A DNA stretch of 64,000 nucleotides from Anaerococcus vaginalis (GTDB taxonomy: Bacteria > Bacillota > Clostridia > Tissierellales > Peptoniphilaceae): NCBI GenBank assembly GCA_018363915.1, contig JAGZMY010000005.1:70461-134460 (forward strand), in the 5' to 3' direction. The position numbers and the translations under genes are program-made. The notes under the pieces are model-generated. The model saw only the letters and a list, made by a program, of their open reading frames with translations. It was not told the origin of the DNA and made no database searches. Of this stretch, positions 26,398-35,250 are shown piece by piece (the stretch's first letter is position 1; the number at the start of each line of letters is the position of its first letter).

Positions 26398-27189
26398 TTA
26401 GATACAAGCTTTAATTATCCTATCAAAATCATTAAAATCCTTGTAGGATTTTATTTGTTTATATCCATATTCTTCTAATAAATTACTTATGGAATCTTTT
26501 TGATCATAACCTATCTCTAGATATATTTTACCATTTTTATTTAGAAAGTTTTTTGCATTTTTTATTATTTTCTTATAAAAATATAAACCATCTTCTCCAC
26601 CATAAAGGGCATTTTGGGGTTCATAATATAATTTATTATCAAGTTTTTCAAAATCTTCCTTATTAATATAAGGTGGATTTGAAACTATTATATCGAATTT
26701 TTCATCAATATTTGAAAAAATATCACTTTCTTTAAATTCTACGTTATTAATATTTAACTTAATCTTATTTTCATTTGCAAGATCTATGGCATTTTTTGAT
26801 ATATCTACTCCAATAATTTTAGAATCTTTTAGATTTTTTGAAAGAGCAAGAGAAATAGCTCCGCTTCCTGTGCCTATATCAAGAATTTTTTTATTATTTG
26901 AATTATCATTAATTATAAGATCTACCAAAATTTCTGTTTCATACCTTGGTATTAAAGCTCTTTTATCTACTAATAAATCTAAACCATAAAAATTCCACTT
27001 GCCAATTGCATATTGGAGTGGATAACCTTCATTTATTTTATCATTAATTATTTTTAATTCATTTTCTATTTTTTCATCTAAAGCTTCTTCTTTATTAAGA
27101 AACAATAAATTTTTGTTTGTATTTAATAAATATGTAAGAGCAATTATCAAATCATTATTGTTTTTTTCTAAAATATCTTTAATTTTCAT
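26398..27189 (-). CDS. prmC: Peptide chain release factor N5-glutamine methyltransferase
   Basis: A 263-residue Rossmann-fold methyltransferase. SAM-binding motif ILDIGTGSGAISLALSK (about 100-116) and the glutamine-binding NPPY (near 172) are intact. It methylates the GGQ glutamine of release factors; prfA follows 9 bases later. The ATG has no evident ribosome-binding site, and the preceding bases are the U-tract of the rpmE terminator, so prmC should be expressed only by read-through and at low level. Later starts would cut into the N-terminal helical domain. Confidence 0.93.
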   Translation of the reverse strand: MKIKDILEKNNNDLIIALTYLLNTNKNLLFLNKEEALDEKIENELKIINDKINEGYPLQYAIGKWNFYGLDLLVDKRALIPRYETEILVDLIINDNSNNKKILDIGTGSGAISLALSKNLKDSKIIGVDISKNAIDLANENKIKLNINNVEFKESDIFSNIDEKFDIIVSNPPYINKEDFEKLDNKLYYEPQNALYGGEDGLYFYKKIIKNAKNFLNKNGKIYLEIGYDQKDSISNLLEEYGYKQIKSYKDFNDFDRIIKACI

Positions 27190-27196
27190 AAATACA

Positions 27197-27230
27197 TATA
27201 AAAAATAAGGTTAGAAACCTAACCTTATTT
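27197..27230 (-). terminator. Terminator downstream of rpmE
   Basis: A perfect 11-bp stem AATAAGGTTAG (27204-27214)/CTAACCTTATT (27219-27229) with a 4-base loop, then T6 on the minus strand. It includes the rpmE stop codon. Confidence 0.85.
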
Positions 27231-27431
27231 ATTTCTTCCATATTTTTTATTGAATTTTTCTACATTACCACCACGATCAGAAAATCTTTGTTTTCCTGTA
27301 TAAAATGGATGGCATTGTGAACATACTTCAACTTTGATTTCTTCTTCTGTTGAACCAACAGTGAATTCATTACCACATGATGTGCAAGTAACTTTTGCTT
27401 GGTGGTATTCTGGATGTAGTTCTTTTTTCAT
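27225..27431 (-). CDS. rpmE: 50S ribosomal protein L31
   Basis: A 68-residue L31 of the zinc-binding type: CTSC and CSQC supply the four ligands. KKELHPEY at the start and QRFSDRGGNVEKFNKKYG at the end are typical. The frame opens 27 bases earlier, but AGAGGTG lies five bases before this ATG, and the homologous start MKKELHPEY settles it. It has its own near-consensus promoter. A strong terminator on its last codons separates it from prmC. Confidence 0.96.
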   Translation of the reverse strand: MKKELHPEYHQAKVTCTSCGNEFTVGSTEEEIKVEVCSQCHPFYTGKQRFSDRGGNVEKFNKKYGRNK

Positions 27432-27470
27432 ATAAACACCTCTTCTTGTCTCTTTCAATAAGCAATAATG

Positions 27471-27499
27471 ATTATACCATAGGAATATTTATCTTTCAA
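27471..27499 (-). promoter_or_regulatory. Promoter of rpmE
   Basis: Minus strand: -35 TTGAAA (27494-27499) over the stop codon of the upstream gene, a 17-bp spacer and perfect -10 TATAAT (27471-27476). Confidence 0.72.
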
Positions 27500-28086
27500 G
27501 CAAAACTTTTAAATATTGTTTTGATTCCCAAAACAAGTCCCATCGAATAAATAAATATTGAAGGAGGCTTACAAAAAATAATTATTTTTACAAAAGTTAT
27601 TAATTTCATATCAGTAAGTCCTGAAAAATAACACAAAAAATCATCAGGAGCTACTGGAAGTAAAATAGCCCAAGCAAAAAATTTATCATATTTTTCGTGA
27701 TTTAACCACTTATCATATTTTTTAAAATTTTCTTCGCCAAAAATTGCAAGCACAACTTCTTTTCCAAAAAATCTAGAAATTAAAAATACTATAATAGAAC
27801 CAAGGCAAATGGAAATATAATTATAAACAAAGCCCCACAAAGGTCCAAACATAACAACTCCAAAAGCTGTAGTAATTCCCCCTGGTATAACTGGAATTAT
27901 GATTTGGATTATTTGCAAAATCATAAAAATTAGTGGAGCCCAAATCCCGTATTGTTGCAAAAATTTTTGAAGACTTGCAACTGATGTAAATATTCCTAGC
28001 TTATAACCCTTGTAGCCTAAGTAAATAGAAATTAAAATTATAAGAATACTTGTAATATTTATTATAGTTTTAGCTTTAACTTTCAT
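27496..28086 (-). CDS. TVP38/TMEM64 family membrane protein
   Basis: A 196-residue polytopic protein of the SNARE-associated/DedA superfamily, TVP38/TMEM64 branch. Conserved blocks: IIIPVIPGGITTAFGVVMFGPLWGFVYN (spread over about 62-90), GSIIVFLISRFFG (near 96-108) and the PVAPDDFLCYFSGLTDM re-entrant segment (near 146-162). Related proteins flip phospholipids or carrier lipids; the substrate here is unknown. It sits between rho and rpmE, whose usual adjacency it interrupts. Confidence 0.85.
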   Translation of the reverse strand: MKVKAKTIINITSILIILISIYLGYKGYKLGIFTSVASLQKFLQQYGIWAPLIFMILQIIQIIIPVIPGGITTAFGVVMFGPLWGFVYNYISICLGSIIVFLISRFFGKEVVLAIFGEENFKKYDKWLNHEKYDKFFAWAILLPVAPDDFLCYFSGLTDMKLITFVKIIIFCKPPSIFIYSMGLVLGIKTIFKSFA

Positions 28087-28144
28087 AAAAATTCCTAACT
28101 TAATTTATTACATCTTCATTATAACTTATATAATAAATTTATGG

Positions 28145-29500
28145 CTAATTTTTGTAAGTTTTATTTATAAGTTCTACAAATTCATCATTTGATTTGCATT
28201 TTGCCATTAAATTAATTAATTCATTTGTGAAATCCATCTTATCTTTCATATCAGAATTTCTAAGTTTATAAACTGCCTCAAGCTCTTTGTTACTCAATAA
28301 TAAATTATCTTTTCTTGTTGATGATTTTTCTATGTCAATAGCTGGGAAAATTCTTCTTTGTGCAAGCTTTCTATCAAGATGCAATTCCATATTACCAGTT
28401 CCCTTAAATTCTTCATAAACCATATCATCCATTCTTGATCCTGTATCAACAAGAGCTGTTGCAATAATTGTAAGAGATCCACCATTTTCTATATTTCTAG
28501 CAGCTCCAAAAAATTTCTTTGGACCAATCAAAGCCAAAGGATCAAGTCCACCAGAAAGAGTTCTTCCTGATTGTGGTGTCATAATATTATAAGCCCTTGC
28601 AAGCCTTGTAATTGAATCTAATAAAATTACAACGTCTTTATTATCTTCCACAAGTCTTTTTGCTCTTTCAAGAACCATCTCTTGCATATAAATATGATTT
28701 TGAGGAGCCTTATCAAAAGTTGATGCTGCAACTTCTGTTCTTGTAAGCTCATTATCTTTATCTCTGTACTGGTTTACAAATCTTTTAAAATCTGTGACTT
28801 CTTCTGGTCTTTCATCAATCAATAAAACCAAAATTTTTAAATCATCAAAGTTTTTTTCAAGAGCATATTCAATATCCTTAATCAAAGTAGTCTTACCAGC
28901 TTTTGGTTGAGATACAATAAGTCCTCTTTGTCCTCTTCCTATAGGCGCAATAATATCTATTATTCTTTGAGAAATTTTATCTTTGCTTGTTTCAAGTTTT
29001 AATTTTTGATTTGGGTAAATTGGTGTGAGTGATTCAAAATTTGACCTATTAAAAGCATCTGCTGCCTTTAAGCCATTTACATCTGATACGAAAATTAAGG
29101 GAGAAAATTTATCTTTATCTTTTTTTACTCTGGCAATTCCTTTAATAAAATCACCTGTTTTTAGTCTAAACATTTTAACTTGTTTAGGAGAAACATATAT
29201 ATCATCATTACTAGATTCATAAAGCTCAGTTCTTAAAAATCCAAAACCATCTTCGTGAAGGTCTAAGAGTCCTTCGCAATTAAATTTTTCTCCAAGATCA
29301 AAATTTTCATTTGAATCGTCTAAATCATTGCTAGAACTTTCTTTATTTTCAAAATTTTTACTATTGCTATATGCCTCTTTAATTATTTCTACAAGCTCAT
29401 TTTTTCTGTAAGATGAAAGAGATTTTATCGAAAGATTTTTTCCAATTTCTCTTAGTTCATCTAACTTTAGCTTATCTAAATCATTTATATTTATATCCAT
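28145..29500 (-). CDS. rho: Transcription termination factor Rho
   Basis: A 451-residue hexameric RNA-dependent ATPase. N-terminal Rho_N helical domain (about 5-48), an acidic Asn/Ser/Asp-rich linker (about 48-75), a cold-shock RNA-binding domain starting GLLDLHEDGFGFLR (near 78), then the ATPase core with Walker A QPKAGKTTLI (near 194) and VILLDSITRLARAYN (near 292). The linker is shorter than the long inserts of some anaerobes. AAAGGA precedes the ATG. It follows fba after an apparent terminator hairpin and heads the rho-rpmE-prmC-prfA neighbourhood typical of Firmicutes. Confidence 0.96.
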   Translation of the reverse strand: MDININDLDKLKLDELREIGKNLSIKSLSSYRKNELVEIIKEAYSNSKNFENKESSSNDLDDSNENFDLGEKFNCEGLLDLHEDGFGFLRTELYESSNDDIYVSPKQVKMFRLKTGDFIKGIARVKKDKDKFSPLIFVSDVNGLKAADAFNRSNFESLTPIYPNQKLKLETSKDKISQRIIDIIAPIGRGQRGLIVSQPKAGKTTLIKDIEYALEKNFDDLKILVLLIDERPEEVTDFKRFVNQYRDKDNELTRTEVAASTFDKAPQNHIYMQEMVLERAKRLVEDNKDVVILLDSITRLARAYNIMTPQSGRTLSGGLDPLALIGPKKFFGAARNIENGGSLTIIATALVDTGSRMDDMVYEEFKGTGNMELHLDRKLAQRRIFPAIDIEKSSTRKDNLLLSNKELEAVYKLRNSDMKDKMDFTNELINLMAKCKSNDEFVELINKTYKN

Positions 29501-29513
29501 ATTATTCCTTTAC

Positions 29514-29548
29514 AAATAAAAATATACGGAGCCAAAAGGCTCCGATTT
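29514..29548 (-). terminator. Hairpin downstream of fba
   Basis: A perfect 7-bp GC-rich stem CGGAGCC (29527-29533)/GGCTCCG (29538-29544) with an AAAA loop. The minus-strand tail is T-rich (TATATTTTTATTT) but interrupted. Confidence 0.65.
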
Positions 29549-29553
29549 TATTT

Positions 29554-30423
29554 TTATTTTTCTGCTGAATTTTCACATTCGAAAAATTCTATTTTTTCTC
29601 TAACCTTATCTTTGATTGCTTCAAAACCTGGTTTTAATACTTTTCTTGGGTCAAATCCCTTGCCAACTTTATCTTTGCCTTCTTCAAAATATTTTCTTGT
29701 AGCTTCTGTAAATACTATTTGGCATTCAGTATTAATATTTATTTTTGAAACTCCTCTTTCGATAGCTTTTTTAACTTGTTCTTCTGGAATTCCTGTACCT
29801 CCGTGTAAAACTAGAGGAATTTTTCCGGCTGCTTCTTTGATTTCTTCAAGTCTTTTAAAATTAAGTCCTTGCCAATCTTCTGGATAAACTCCGTGAATAT
29901 TTCCAATTCCTGCTGCTAAGAAATCAATGCCAAGTGATGCAACTTTTTTACATTCTTCAGGATCTGCTAATTCTCCTGCAGAAACAACTCCATCTTCTTC
30001 TCCACCGATTCCACCAACTTCTGCTTCTACAGAAACATTTTTGGAATGACATAATTCAACAATTTCTTTTGTTTTTTCTATATTTTCATCTATTGGTAGG
30101 CTTGAACCATCAAACATTATTGATGTAAATCCTGCATCTAATGCTTTTTTAGCTCCTTCGTATGAACCATGGTCTAAGTGAAGGGCAACTGGTACTGTGA
30201 TATTTAAATCTTTATCAAGTCCTTCAACCATTTTACTAACTACATTAAATCCACCCATATATTTTGCAGCACCTTCTGATACTCCCAAAATAACTGCTGA
30301 TTTTTTTTCCTCACAAGCTTCAAGTATTGCCTTTGTCCATTCAAGGTTATTTATATTGAATTGTCCAATTCCATAACCATTTTCATAAGCCTTATCTAAC
30401 ATTTCTTTTGCATTAACTAACAT
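29554..30423 (-). CDS. fba: Class II fructose-bisphosphate aldolase
   Basis: A 289-residue zinc TIM barrel that splits fructose-1,6-bisphosphate into dihydroxyacetone phosphate and glyceraldehyde-3-phosphate. Zinc and catalytic residues are visible in ALHLDHGS (near 81-88, His and Asp), EAEVGGIGG (near 134-142) and the second histidine pair in HGVYPED and VLHGGTGIP (near 208). Length is that of the short FbaA type. Glycolysis and gluconeogenesis, cytoplasm. It ends at a GC-rich hairpin and lies downstream of the thioredoxin-like gene. Confidence 0.95.
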   Translation of the reverse strand: MLVNAKEMLDKAYENGYGIGQFNINNLEWTKAILEACEEKKSAVILGVSEGAAKYMGGFNVVSKMVEGLDKDLNITVPVALHLDHGSYEGAKKALDAGFTSIMFDGSSLPIDENIEKTKEIVELCHSKNVSVEAEVGGIGGEEDGVVSAGELADPEECKKVASLGIDFLAAGIGNIHGVYPEDWQGLNFKRLEEIKEAAGKIPLVLHGGTGIPEEQVKKAIERGVSKININTECQIVFTEATRKYFEEGKDKVGKGFDPRKVLKPGFEAIKDKVREKIEFFECENSAEK

Positions 30424-30432
30424 ATTTGCTCC

Positions 30433-30732
30433 TTAAATACTCCTTAATGAATTTATTATAAAATCATTTTCGTTTAGACTATCTTTAGTAATAGAAACTA
30501 AAGATGGTATTTGATTAATACCCAATTTTTTGATTAATTCCCTATTTTTATCAATGTCTATAATCATTTTTTTTATATTTTTATATGAGTCTTCTTCTTC
30601 TTTTAAAAAGTTTTTTTTCATTAAATTCGAAGAGCTTGACCAATTTGCATGAAATAGGGCTATTATTTTTTTATTATCAACTAATATCTTTTTTAAAAAT
30701 TCTTTTGAAATTTTATAATCAACTATTTGCAT
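30433..30732 (-). CDS. Thioredoxin-like protein lacking the redox cysteines
   Basis: A 99-residue protein with a thioredoxin-like layout: a hydrophobic strand (IIALFHANW, about 23-31), the active-site position, then IIDIDKNRELIKKLGINQIPSLV (about 57-79) with the cis-Pro at 76. The usual WCGPC is W31-S-S-S-S35, and the protein has no cysteine at all, so it cannot act as a disulfide oxidoreductase. It starts 10 bases inside the end of proS, so it is co-translated with it. It could be a protein-binding or chaperone-like derivative. Assignment rests on pattern similarity over a short length. Confidence 0.6.
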   Translation of the reverse strand: MQIVDYKISKEFLKKILVDNKKIIALFHANWSSSSNLMKKNFLKEEEDSYKNIKKMIIDIDKNRELIKKLGINQIPSLVSITKDSLNENDFIINSLRSI

Positions 30733-32441
30733 AGATCATCTTTTATTGAAGATATAATTTTTTCAATAGCTTCATCTGTTTGCATTTTTAAATTTTCCAT
30801 ATCAGATCTTTTTGAAAATTCTACAATATCATCTTTTGCATCTTTTCCTACAGTAATCCTATAAGGAACTCCAACCAAGTCTCTGTCATTAAATTTAACT
30901 CCAGCTCTTTCTTTCCTATCATCAAGCATTACTTCAATGCCTGCATCTAATAATTTATTGTAGATTTTTTCTGCTATTTCTTTTTGTTCTTCATTGTTTT
31001 TGTTTACAAGAGTTATCCAAGCTTCAAATGGGGCAACTTTTGTTGGCCAAATTATTCCATTTTCATCGTAATGTTGCTCAATAATTGCAGAAATTGATCT
31101 TGTAATTCCTATTCCATAAGAGCCCATTATAAATGGTTTTTGCTTTCCATTTTCATCCAAGAAATAAGCCTCAAGGCTTTCAGAATATTTTGTTCCCAAT
31201 TGGAAAATATTTCCTACTTCTATTCCACGAGCAAGTTGAAGTTTTTCTTTTCCATCTTGTGAAAAATCTCCTTCTTTTGCCGTCAACAAATCTTCGCAAA
31301 CTTCCCCATCAAAATCTCTCTTATAATTTGCATTTATATAATGATAGTCAGTTTTATTTGCTCCAATTACCATATTTTTATATCTTGTAATTGACTTATC
31401 AACAATAACTCTCACATCTTCTTTTAAATCTTTTGGACCTGTAAAACCTGGTTCTGCTCCCGTGATTTTTTTTATTGTTTCATCATCCATCATTTCGATT
31501 TCATGTTCTGGGACTTGTAAGTAAGAAATTAATTTTGCCATATTTAATTCCCTATCTCCAGGAACAATAACAAGAACCGGCTCGCCTTTTACTAATAAAT
31601 CTACAGCTTTGGCACATTTATTTTCATCTATTTTTAGAAAATTTGAAACTTCTTCAATTGTTTTTGCATCTTTTGTTTCAACTAATTCTAATTCATTTTC
31701 TTTTTCATTTTCGTCAATTTCTAAGAAAAATTTTGCAGATTCATCTGTTGCTGCGTAATTTGAATTTTCTGTATAAAAAATTTCGCCTTCGCCTGTTTCT
31801 GCAAGTGCCATAAATTCGTGGCTTATATTTCCACCCATAGCTCCAGAATCTCCCTCAACAATTTTATAATCAAGGTCTAGGGCATCAAAAACTTCTACAT
31901 AAGCATCCCACATTTTTTGGTAAGATTTTTCCAAGCCTTCCATATCAACGTCAAATGAATAAGCATCTTTCATTATAAAATCTCTTGACCTATTTATTCC
32001 AAATCTTGGTCTTTTTTCATCTCTAAATTTTGAAACTATTTGGTACAAATTTAATGGAAGTTGCTTATATGAATTTAATTCGTCTTTAATTAAATTTGTA
32101 AATTGTTCTTCGGCAGTTGGTCCAAGACAAAATTCTCTGTCGTGCCTATCTTTTATTTTAAACATTTCCGGTCCAAAATTTTGCCATCTACCAGATTTTT
32201 CCCAAATATCTTTACTTTGTAATACTGATGTACTTACTTCTATAGAATCATATTTTTCCATAGATTTTCTTACAATATTTTCAATTTTATTTATAACTCT
32301 CATTCCTAATGGCAAGTAGGAATAAACTCCTGATGAAGTTTTTCTAATAAAAGCTCCTCTTACCAAAAGCTTATGACTTTGTGTTTCTGCATCTTGAGGA
32401 TCATCTCTTAATGTAGGCATATAATAATTCGATAATCTCAT
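30723..32441 (-). CDS. proS: Prolyl-tRNA synthetase (bacterial type with editing insert)
   Basis: A 572-residue class II synthetase that charges tRNA-Pro. The catalytic domain starts with RGAFIRKTSSGVYSYLPLGMRV (motif 1 area, about 27-50), motif 2 lies around FRDEKRPRFGINRSRDF (near 138-155), the INS editing domain fills about 220-400, and motif 3 GSYGIGITR is near 435. The anticodon domain ends the protein. No T-box leader is present in the 63-base gap upstream. A separate ProXp-type editing protein is encoded at 10.2 kb. The downstream thioredoxin-like gene overlaps its end. Confidence 0.96.
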   Translation of the reverse strand: MRLSNYYMPTLRDDPQDAETQSHKLLVRGAFIRKTSSGVYSYLPLGMRVINKIENIVRKSMEKYDSIEVSTSVLQSKDIWEKSGRWQNFGPEMFKIKDRHDREFCLGPTAEEQFTNLIKDELNSYKQLPLNLYQIVSKFRDEKRPRFGINRSRDFIMKDAYSFDVDMEGLEKSYQKMWDAYVEVFDALDLDYKIVEGDSGAMGGNISHEFMALAETGEGEIFYTENSNYAATDESAKFFLEIDENEKENELELVETKDAKTIEEVSNFLKIDENKCAKAVDLLVKGEPVLVIVPGDRELNMAKLISYLQVPEHEIEMMDDETIKKITGAEPGFTGPKDLKEDVRVIVDKSITRYKNMVIGANKTDYHYINANYKRDFDGEVCEDLLTAKEGDFSQDGKEKLQLARGIEVGNIFQLGTKYSESLEAYFLDENGKQKPFIMGSYGIGITRSISAIIEQHYDENGIIWPTKVAPFEAWITLVNKNNEEQKEIAEKIYNKLLDAGIEVMLDDRKERAGVKFNDRDLVGVPYRITVGKDAKDDIVEFSKRSDMENLKMQTDEAIEKIISSIKDDLCK

Positions 32442-32504
32442 TTATCCTCCGCTTTTTAAATTTTTATCCTTAAAAATATTATCACACTTAGTTTTTTTAA
32501 TCAA

Positions 32505-32996
32505 TTATTCTACGATTGTAACTTTTTGAACTTCTTCGCCACAATTTGCATCAAAATTTATTTCTGATAAAATATTTTCTTCCAAATTTGCGACAATGCA
32601 AGGTGTAATTATTGAAGGCACTTTGTCTTTTATTTTTTCAATATCTACTGACAATACCTTATCGCCTTTTTTAACCATATCTCCAACTTTAACATGAGGA
32701 GTAAAGCCTTCGCCTTTTAATTCTACAGTTTCAAGTCCAAAATGTACTAATACTTCAAGTCCTTCTTGTGTTTTTATTCCGATCGCATGGTAGCCTTCTG
32801 GTTGTAAAGTAACTTCTCCACTTACTGGAGCAAAAACTTCGCCATTTTCAGGTTCTACTGCAAATCCATCTCCAACCATTTTTTCTGCAAAAACTGGATC
32901 TGGCACTTCTTCTAATTTTACAACTTTTCCTTTTACTGGACTTGATATAGATACGATTTTTTCTTCCTTTTTTTTCTTTTTAAAAAAATCAAACAT
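32505..32996 (-). CDS. Stand-alone PTS glucose-type EIIA protein
   Basis: A 163-residue EIIA-Glc domain. The phosphorylated histidine lies in VLVHFGLETVELKG (near 87), the second active-site histidine in GYHAIGI (near 70). Phosphate is passed from HPr to the EIIB of one or more sugar permeases that lack their own IIA. A short lysine-rich N-terminus (FFKKKKKEEK) precedes the domain. The gene follows tex directly: the tex upstream-to-downstream order is reversed here, this gene reading away first and tex ending one base beyond its start region, so the two reading frames abut without a gap. The partner permease is not in the window. Confidence 0.9.
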   Translation of the reverse strand: MFDFFKKKKKEEKIVSISSPVKGKVVKLEEVPDPVFAEKMVGDGFAVEPENGEVFAPVSGEVTLQPEGYHAIGIKTQEGLEVLVHFGLETVELKGEGFTPHVKVGDMVKKGDKVLSVDIEKIKDKVPSIITPCIVANLEENILSEINFDANCGEEVQKVTIVE

Positions 32997-35087
32997 TTAC
33001 TTCTCCTTTAAATTTTTCATTGACAAACCAATTCTTTCTCTTTTTTTGTCAATTTCTATTACCTTTACTTTTATTATATCAGAATTTGTAACAATCTCAT
33101 TTGGATCTTTTATAAATTTATCGCTCATATTTGATATATGAACAAGTCCATCAATTCCCACTCCAATATCAACAAAGCAACCAAATTCTGTAATATTTCT
33201 TACAGTTCCTTCTAAAATATCTCCCTCATTCAAATCATCTATTGATAAAATTTCACTTTTTGTAACAACTTCTGGAAGTTCATCTCTTGGATCACGTCCT
33301 GGTTTTTTTAATTCTTCAATTATATCTTTTAAGGTTAAAACACCTACTTCAAGTTCGCCAGCACATTTTTCTAAATCAATTTCATCCAAATTATAATCTA
33401 CAAGCTTTTTTGCAATTTTGTAGCTTTCTGGATGGACTGCTGTATTATCCAAAAAATTTGGAGAGTCAGGAAATCTCAAAAATCCTGCTGCCATTTTATA
33501 AGTTTTATCTCCAAGACCTTTAACTTTTTTTAAGTCTTTTCTTTCTTTTATCGCACCATTTTTAAAATCTTCTTCGATTCTTTTTGCAAGATTTAAATTT
33601 AAACCAGAAACATAAGATAATAATTTGTAAGATGCATTATTTATATTTACCCCGACTTCATTTACACTATCTTCTACAACTTTTTCAAGCTCATCGTCTA
33701 ATTTTTTTTGATTTATATCATGTTGATATTGTCCAACGCCCAAGTGTTTTGGATCAATTTTTACAAGCTCTGCCATAGGATCTTGGAGTCTTCTTGCCAT
33801 TGAAACAGCACCTCTTATTGTGACATCAAGATTTGGAAATTCCTCTTCCCCAAGCTTTGATGCAGAATAAACAGAAGCTCCTGCTTCATTTACAATTGCA
33901 TAAGAAACACCATCAACTTCTTTTAATAATTTATTTACAACAATTTCAGTTTCCCTACTTGCAGTTGCATTTCCCAAAGCAATTATATCAACATCGTATT
34001 TGCTAATTAAATTTTTCAAAATCTCAATAGATTCTTTTTCTTTAGAGTGAGGTTTTACTGGATAAATTACAGCTTGATCTAAATATTTTCCGTGCTTATC
34101 AATAACGGCAACCTTACATCCTGTCCTAAAACCTGGATCAAGACCAATTATATTTTTATCTTTGATAGGTCTTTGTAAAATATATGGCTTTAAATTTTTT
34201 GAAAAAACTTTAATTGATTCATTTTCGGCATTTTCTGTTAGCTTATTTTTGATTTCAGTTGTTATTGTAGGAATTAAAAGCCTTTTGTATGAATCTTCAA
34301 TAGCTTTTTTTATCAAAGATTCTGTATAATCATTGTTAGATTTGTAAAGATTTTTGATTAAAGTTAGGTTGTAATTATCTGTAAATTCTAATTTCACAGT
34401 CAAATCATTATTTTTTTCTGCCCTGTTTAAGGCTAAAATTTGAAATGGCTTTAAATTTTTAATTTTTTCATCAAAACCATAATAATTTTCATAAATCAAA
34501 TCTTCATCTTCTTTTTTTTCTGCCAAAATTCTTGCCCTAACAAGTCCATCTCTTCTGATTATATTTTTGGCATCAATATTATTTGCAACATCTTCTGCCA
34601 AAATATCCAAAGATTTATTTATAGCATCGACTTCATCCTCAACGCCCTCTTTTATGTATTTTTTTGCAAGTTCAAGACCTTCTTTTTCGCTTGTGGCATT
34701 CATCAAAATCTCATCCAAAAGCTCCATTAGACCAAGCTCTTTTGCCTTATCAGCTCTTGTTTTTCTTTTTTTCTTAAAAGGAGCATATATATCTTCAAGC
34801 TCAGTCAAAGTTTTTGCCTTTTCAATTTTTTCTTTCAATTCATCATCAAGCTTTTCTTGATTTTCCAAAGAAGTAAGAATTTCTTCTTTTCTTTTTTCAA
34901 AATTTCTAAGTCTTGTAAGTCCACTTTCAATATCTCTAATTTCAGTATCTTTTAAGCCACCAGTTTTTTCTTTTCTATATCTTGCAATGAAAGCAACAGT
35001 AGAGCCTTCATCTAATAATTTTATAACCTCATCGATACTTTTTTGATTAATATTCAATTCATCGGAAAGAATTTTTGATATTTCCAT
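32997..35087 (-). CDS. Tex-like RNA-binding protein (S1 domain)
   Basis: A 696-residue Tex/YhgF protein: N-terminal helical region (1-200), a YqgF/RNase H-like domain starting IIGLDPGFRTGCKVAVID (near 320-340), helix-hairpin-helix repeats (near 500-540, VKGLGDKTYKMAAGFLRF) and a C-terminal S1 RNA-binding domain EGDILEGTVRNITEFGCFVDIG (near 615-690). Tex family proteins affect transcription and RNA stability; the precise role is unsettled. It ends exactly where the EIIA gene begins and the two are likely co-transcribed. Its leader contains a terminator-like hairpin. Confidence 0.93.
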   Translation of the reverse strand: MEISKILSDELNINQKSIDEVIKLLDEGSTVAFIARYRKEKTGGLKDTEIRDIESGLTRLRNFEKRKEEILTSLENQEKLDDELKEKIEKAKTLTELEDIYAPFKKKRKTRADKAKELGLMELLDEILMNATSEKEGLELAKKYIKEGVEDEVDAINKSLDILAEDVANNIDAKNIIRRDGLVRARILAEKKEDEDLIYENYYGFDEKIKNLKPFQILALNRAEKNNDLTVKLEFTDNYNLTLIKNLYKSNNDYTESLIKKAIEDSYKRLLIPTITTEIKNKLTENAENESIKVFSKNLKPYILQRPIKDKNIIGLDPGFRTGCKVAVIDKHGKYLDQAVIYPVKPHSKEKESIEILKNLISKYDVDIIALGNATASRETEIVVNKLLKEVDGVSYAIVNEAGASVYSASKLGEEEFPNLDVTIRGAVSMARRLQDPMAELVKIDPKHLGVGQYQHDINQKKLDDELEKVVEDSVNEVGVNINNASYKLLSYVSGLNLNLAKRIEEDFKNGAIKERKDLKKVKGLGDKTYKMAAGFLRFPDSPNFLDNTAVHPESYKIAKKLVDYNLDEIDLEKCAGELEVGVLTLKDIIEELKKPGRDPRDELPEVVTKSEILSIDDLNEGDILEGTVRNITEFGCFVDIGVGIDGLVHISNMSDKFIKDPNEIVTNSDIIKVKVIEIDKKRERIGLSMKNLKEK

Positions 35088-35115
35088 TATTACCTCACTA
35101 ATTCAATCTAAAATC

Positions 35116-35147
35116 ACAAAAATATAGGAGATTTCCTATATTTTTTA
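35116..35147. terminator. Terminator-like hairpin in the tex leader (possible attenuator)
   Basis: A perfect 12-bp stem AAAAATATAGGA (35118-35129)/TCCTATATTTTT (35134-35145) with a 4-base loop lies 31 bases before the tex start. On the minus strand it ends in T5, as an attenuator in the tex leader would. It is also nearly symmetric on the plus strand. GC content of the stem is low. Confidence 0.5.
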
Positions 35148-35191
35148 ATTAATATATTTATATAGATACAAATATACTATACTCTTTTTTA

Positions 35192-35248
35192 AAAAAATAA
35201 AAAAGCTGGTGCAAAACCATTATTGATTAATAATTTTCACCAGCTTTA
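35192..35248 (-). terminator. Terminator of the unknown membrane protein gene
   Basis: Minus strand: AAAGCTGGTG (35238-35247) pairs with CACCAGCTTT (35202-35211) around a long AT loop, then TTTATTTTTTT. Confidence 0.78.
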
Positions 35249-35250
35249 AT

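Noticed and set aside
32442..32504. A T-box leader before proS, and likewise before leuS and asnS
   Set aside because: The gaps are 63, 9 and negative bases, too short for a T-box, and no T-box core sequence is present.
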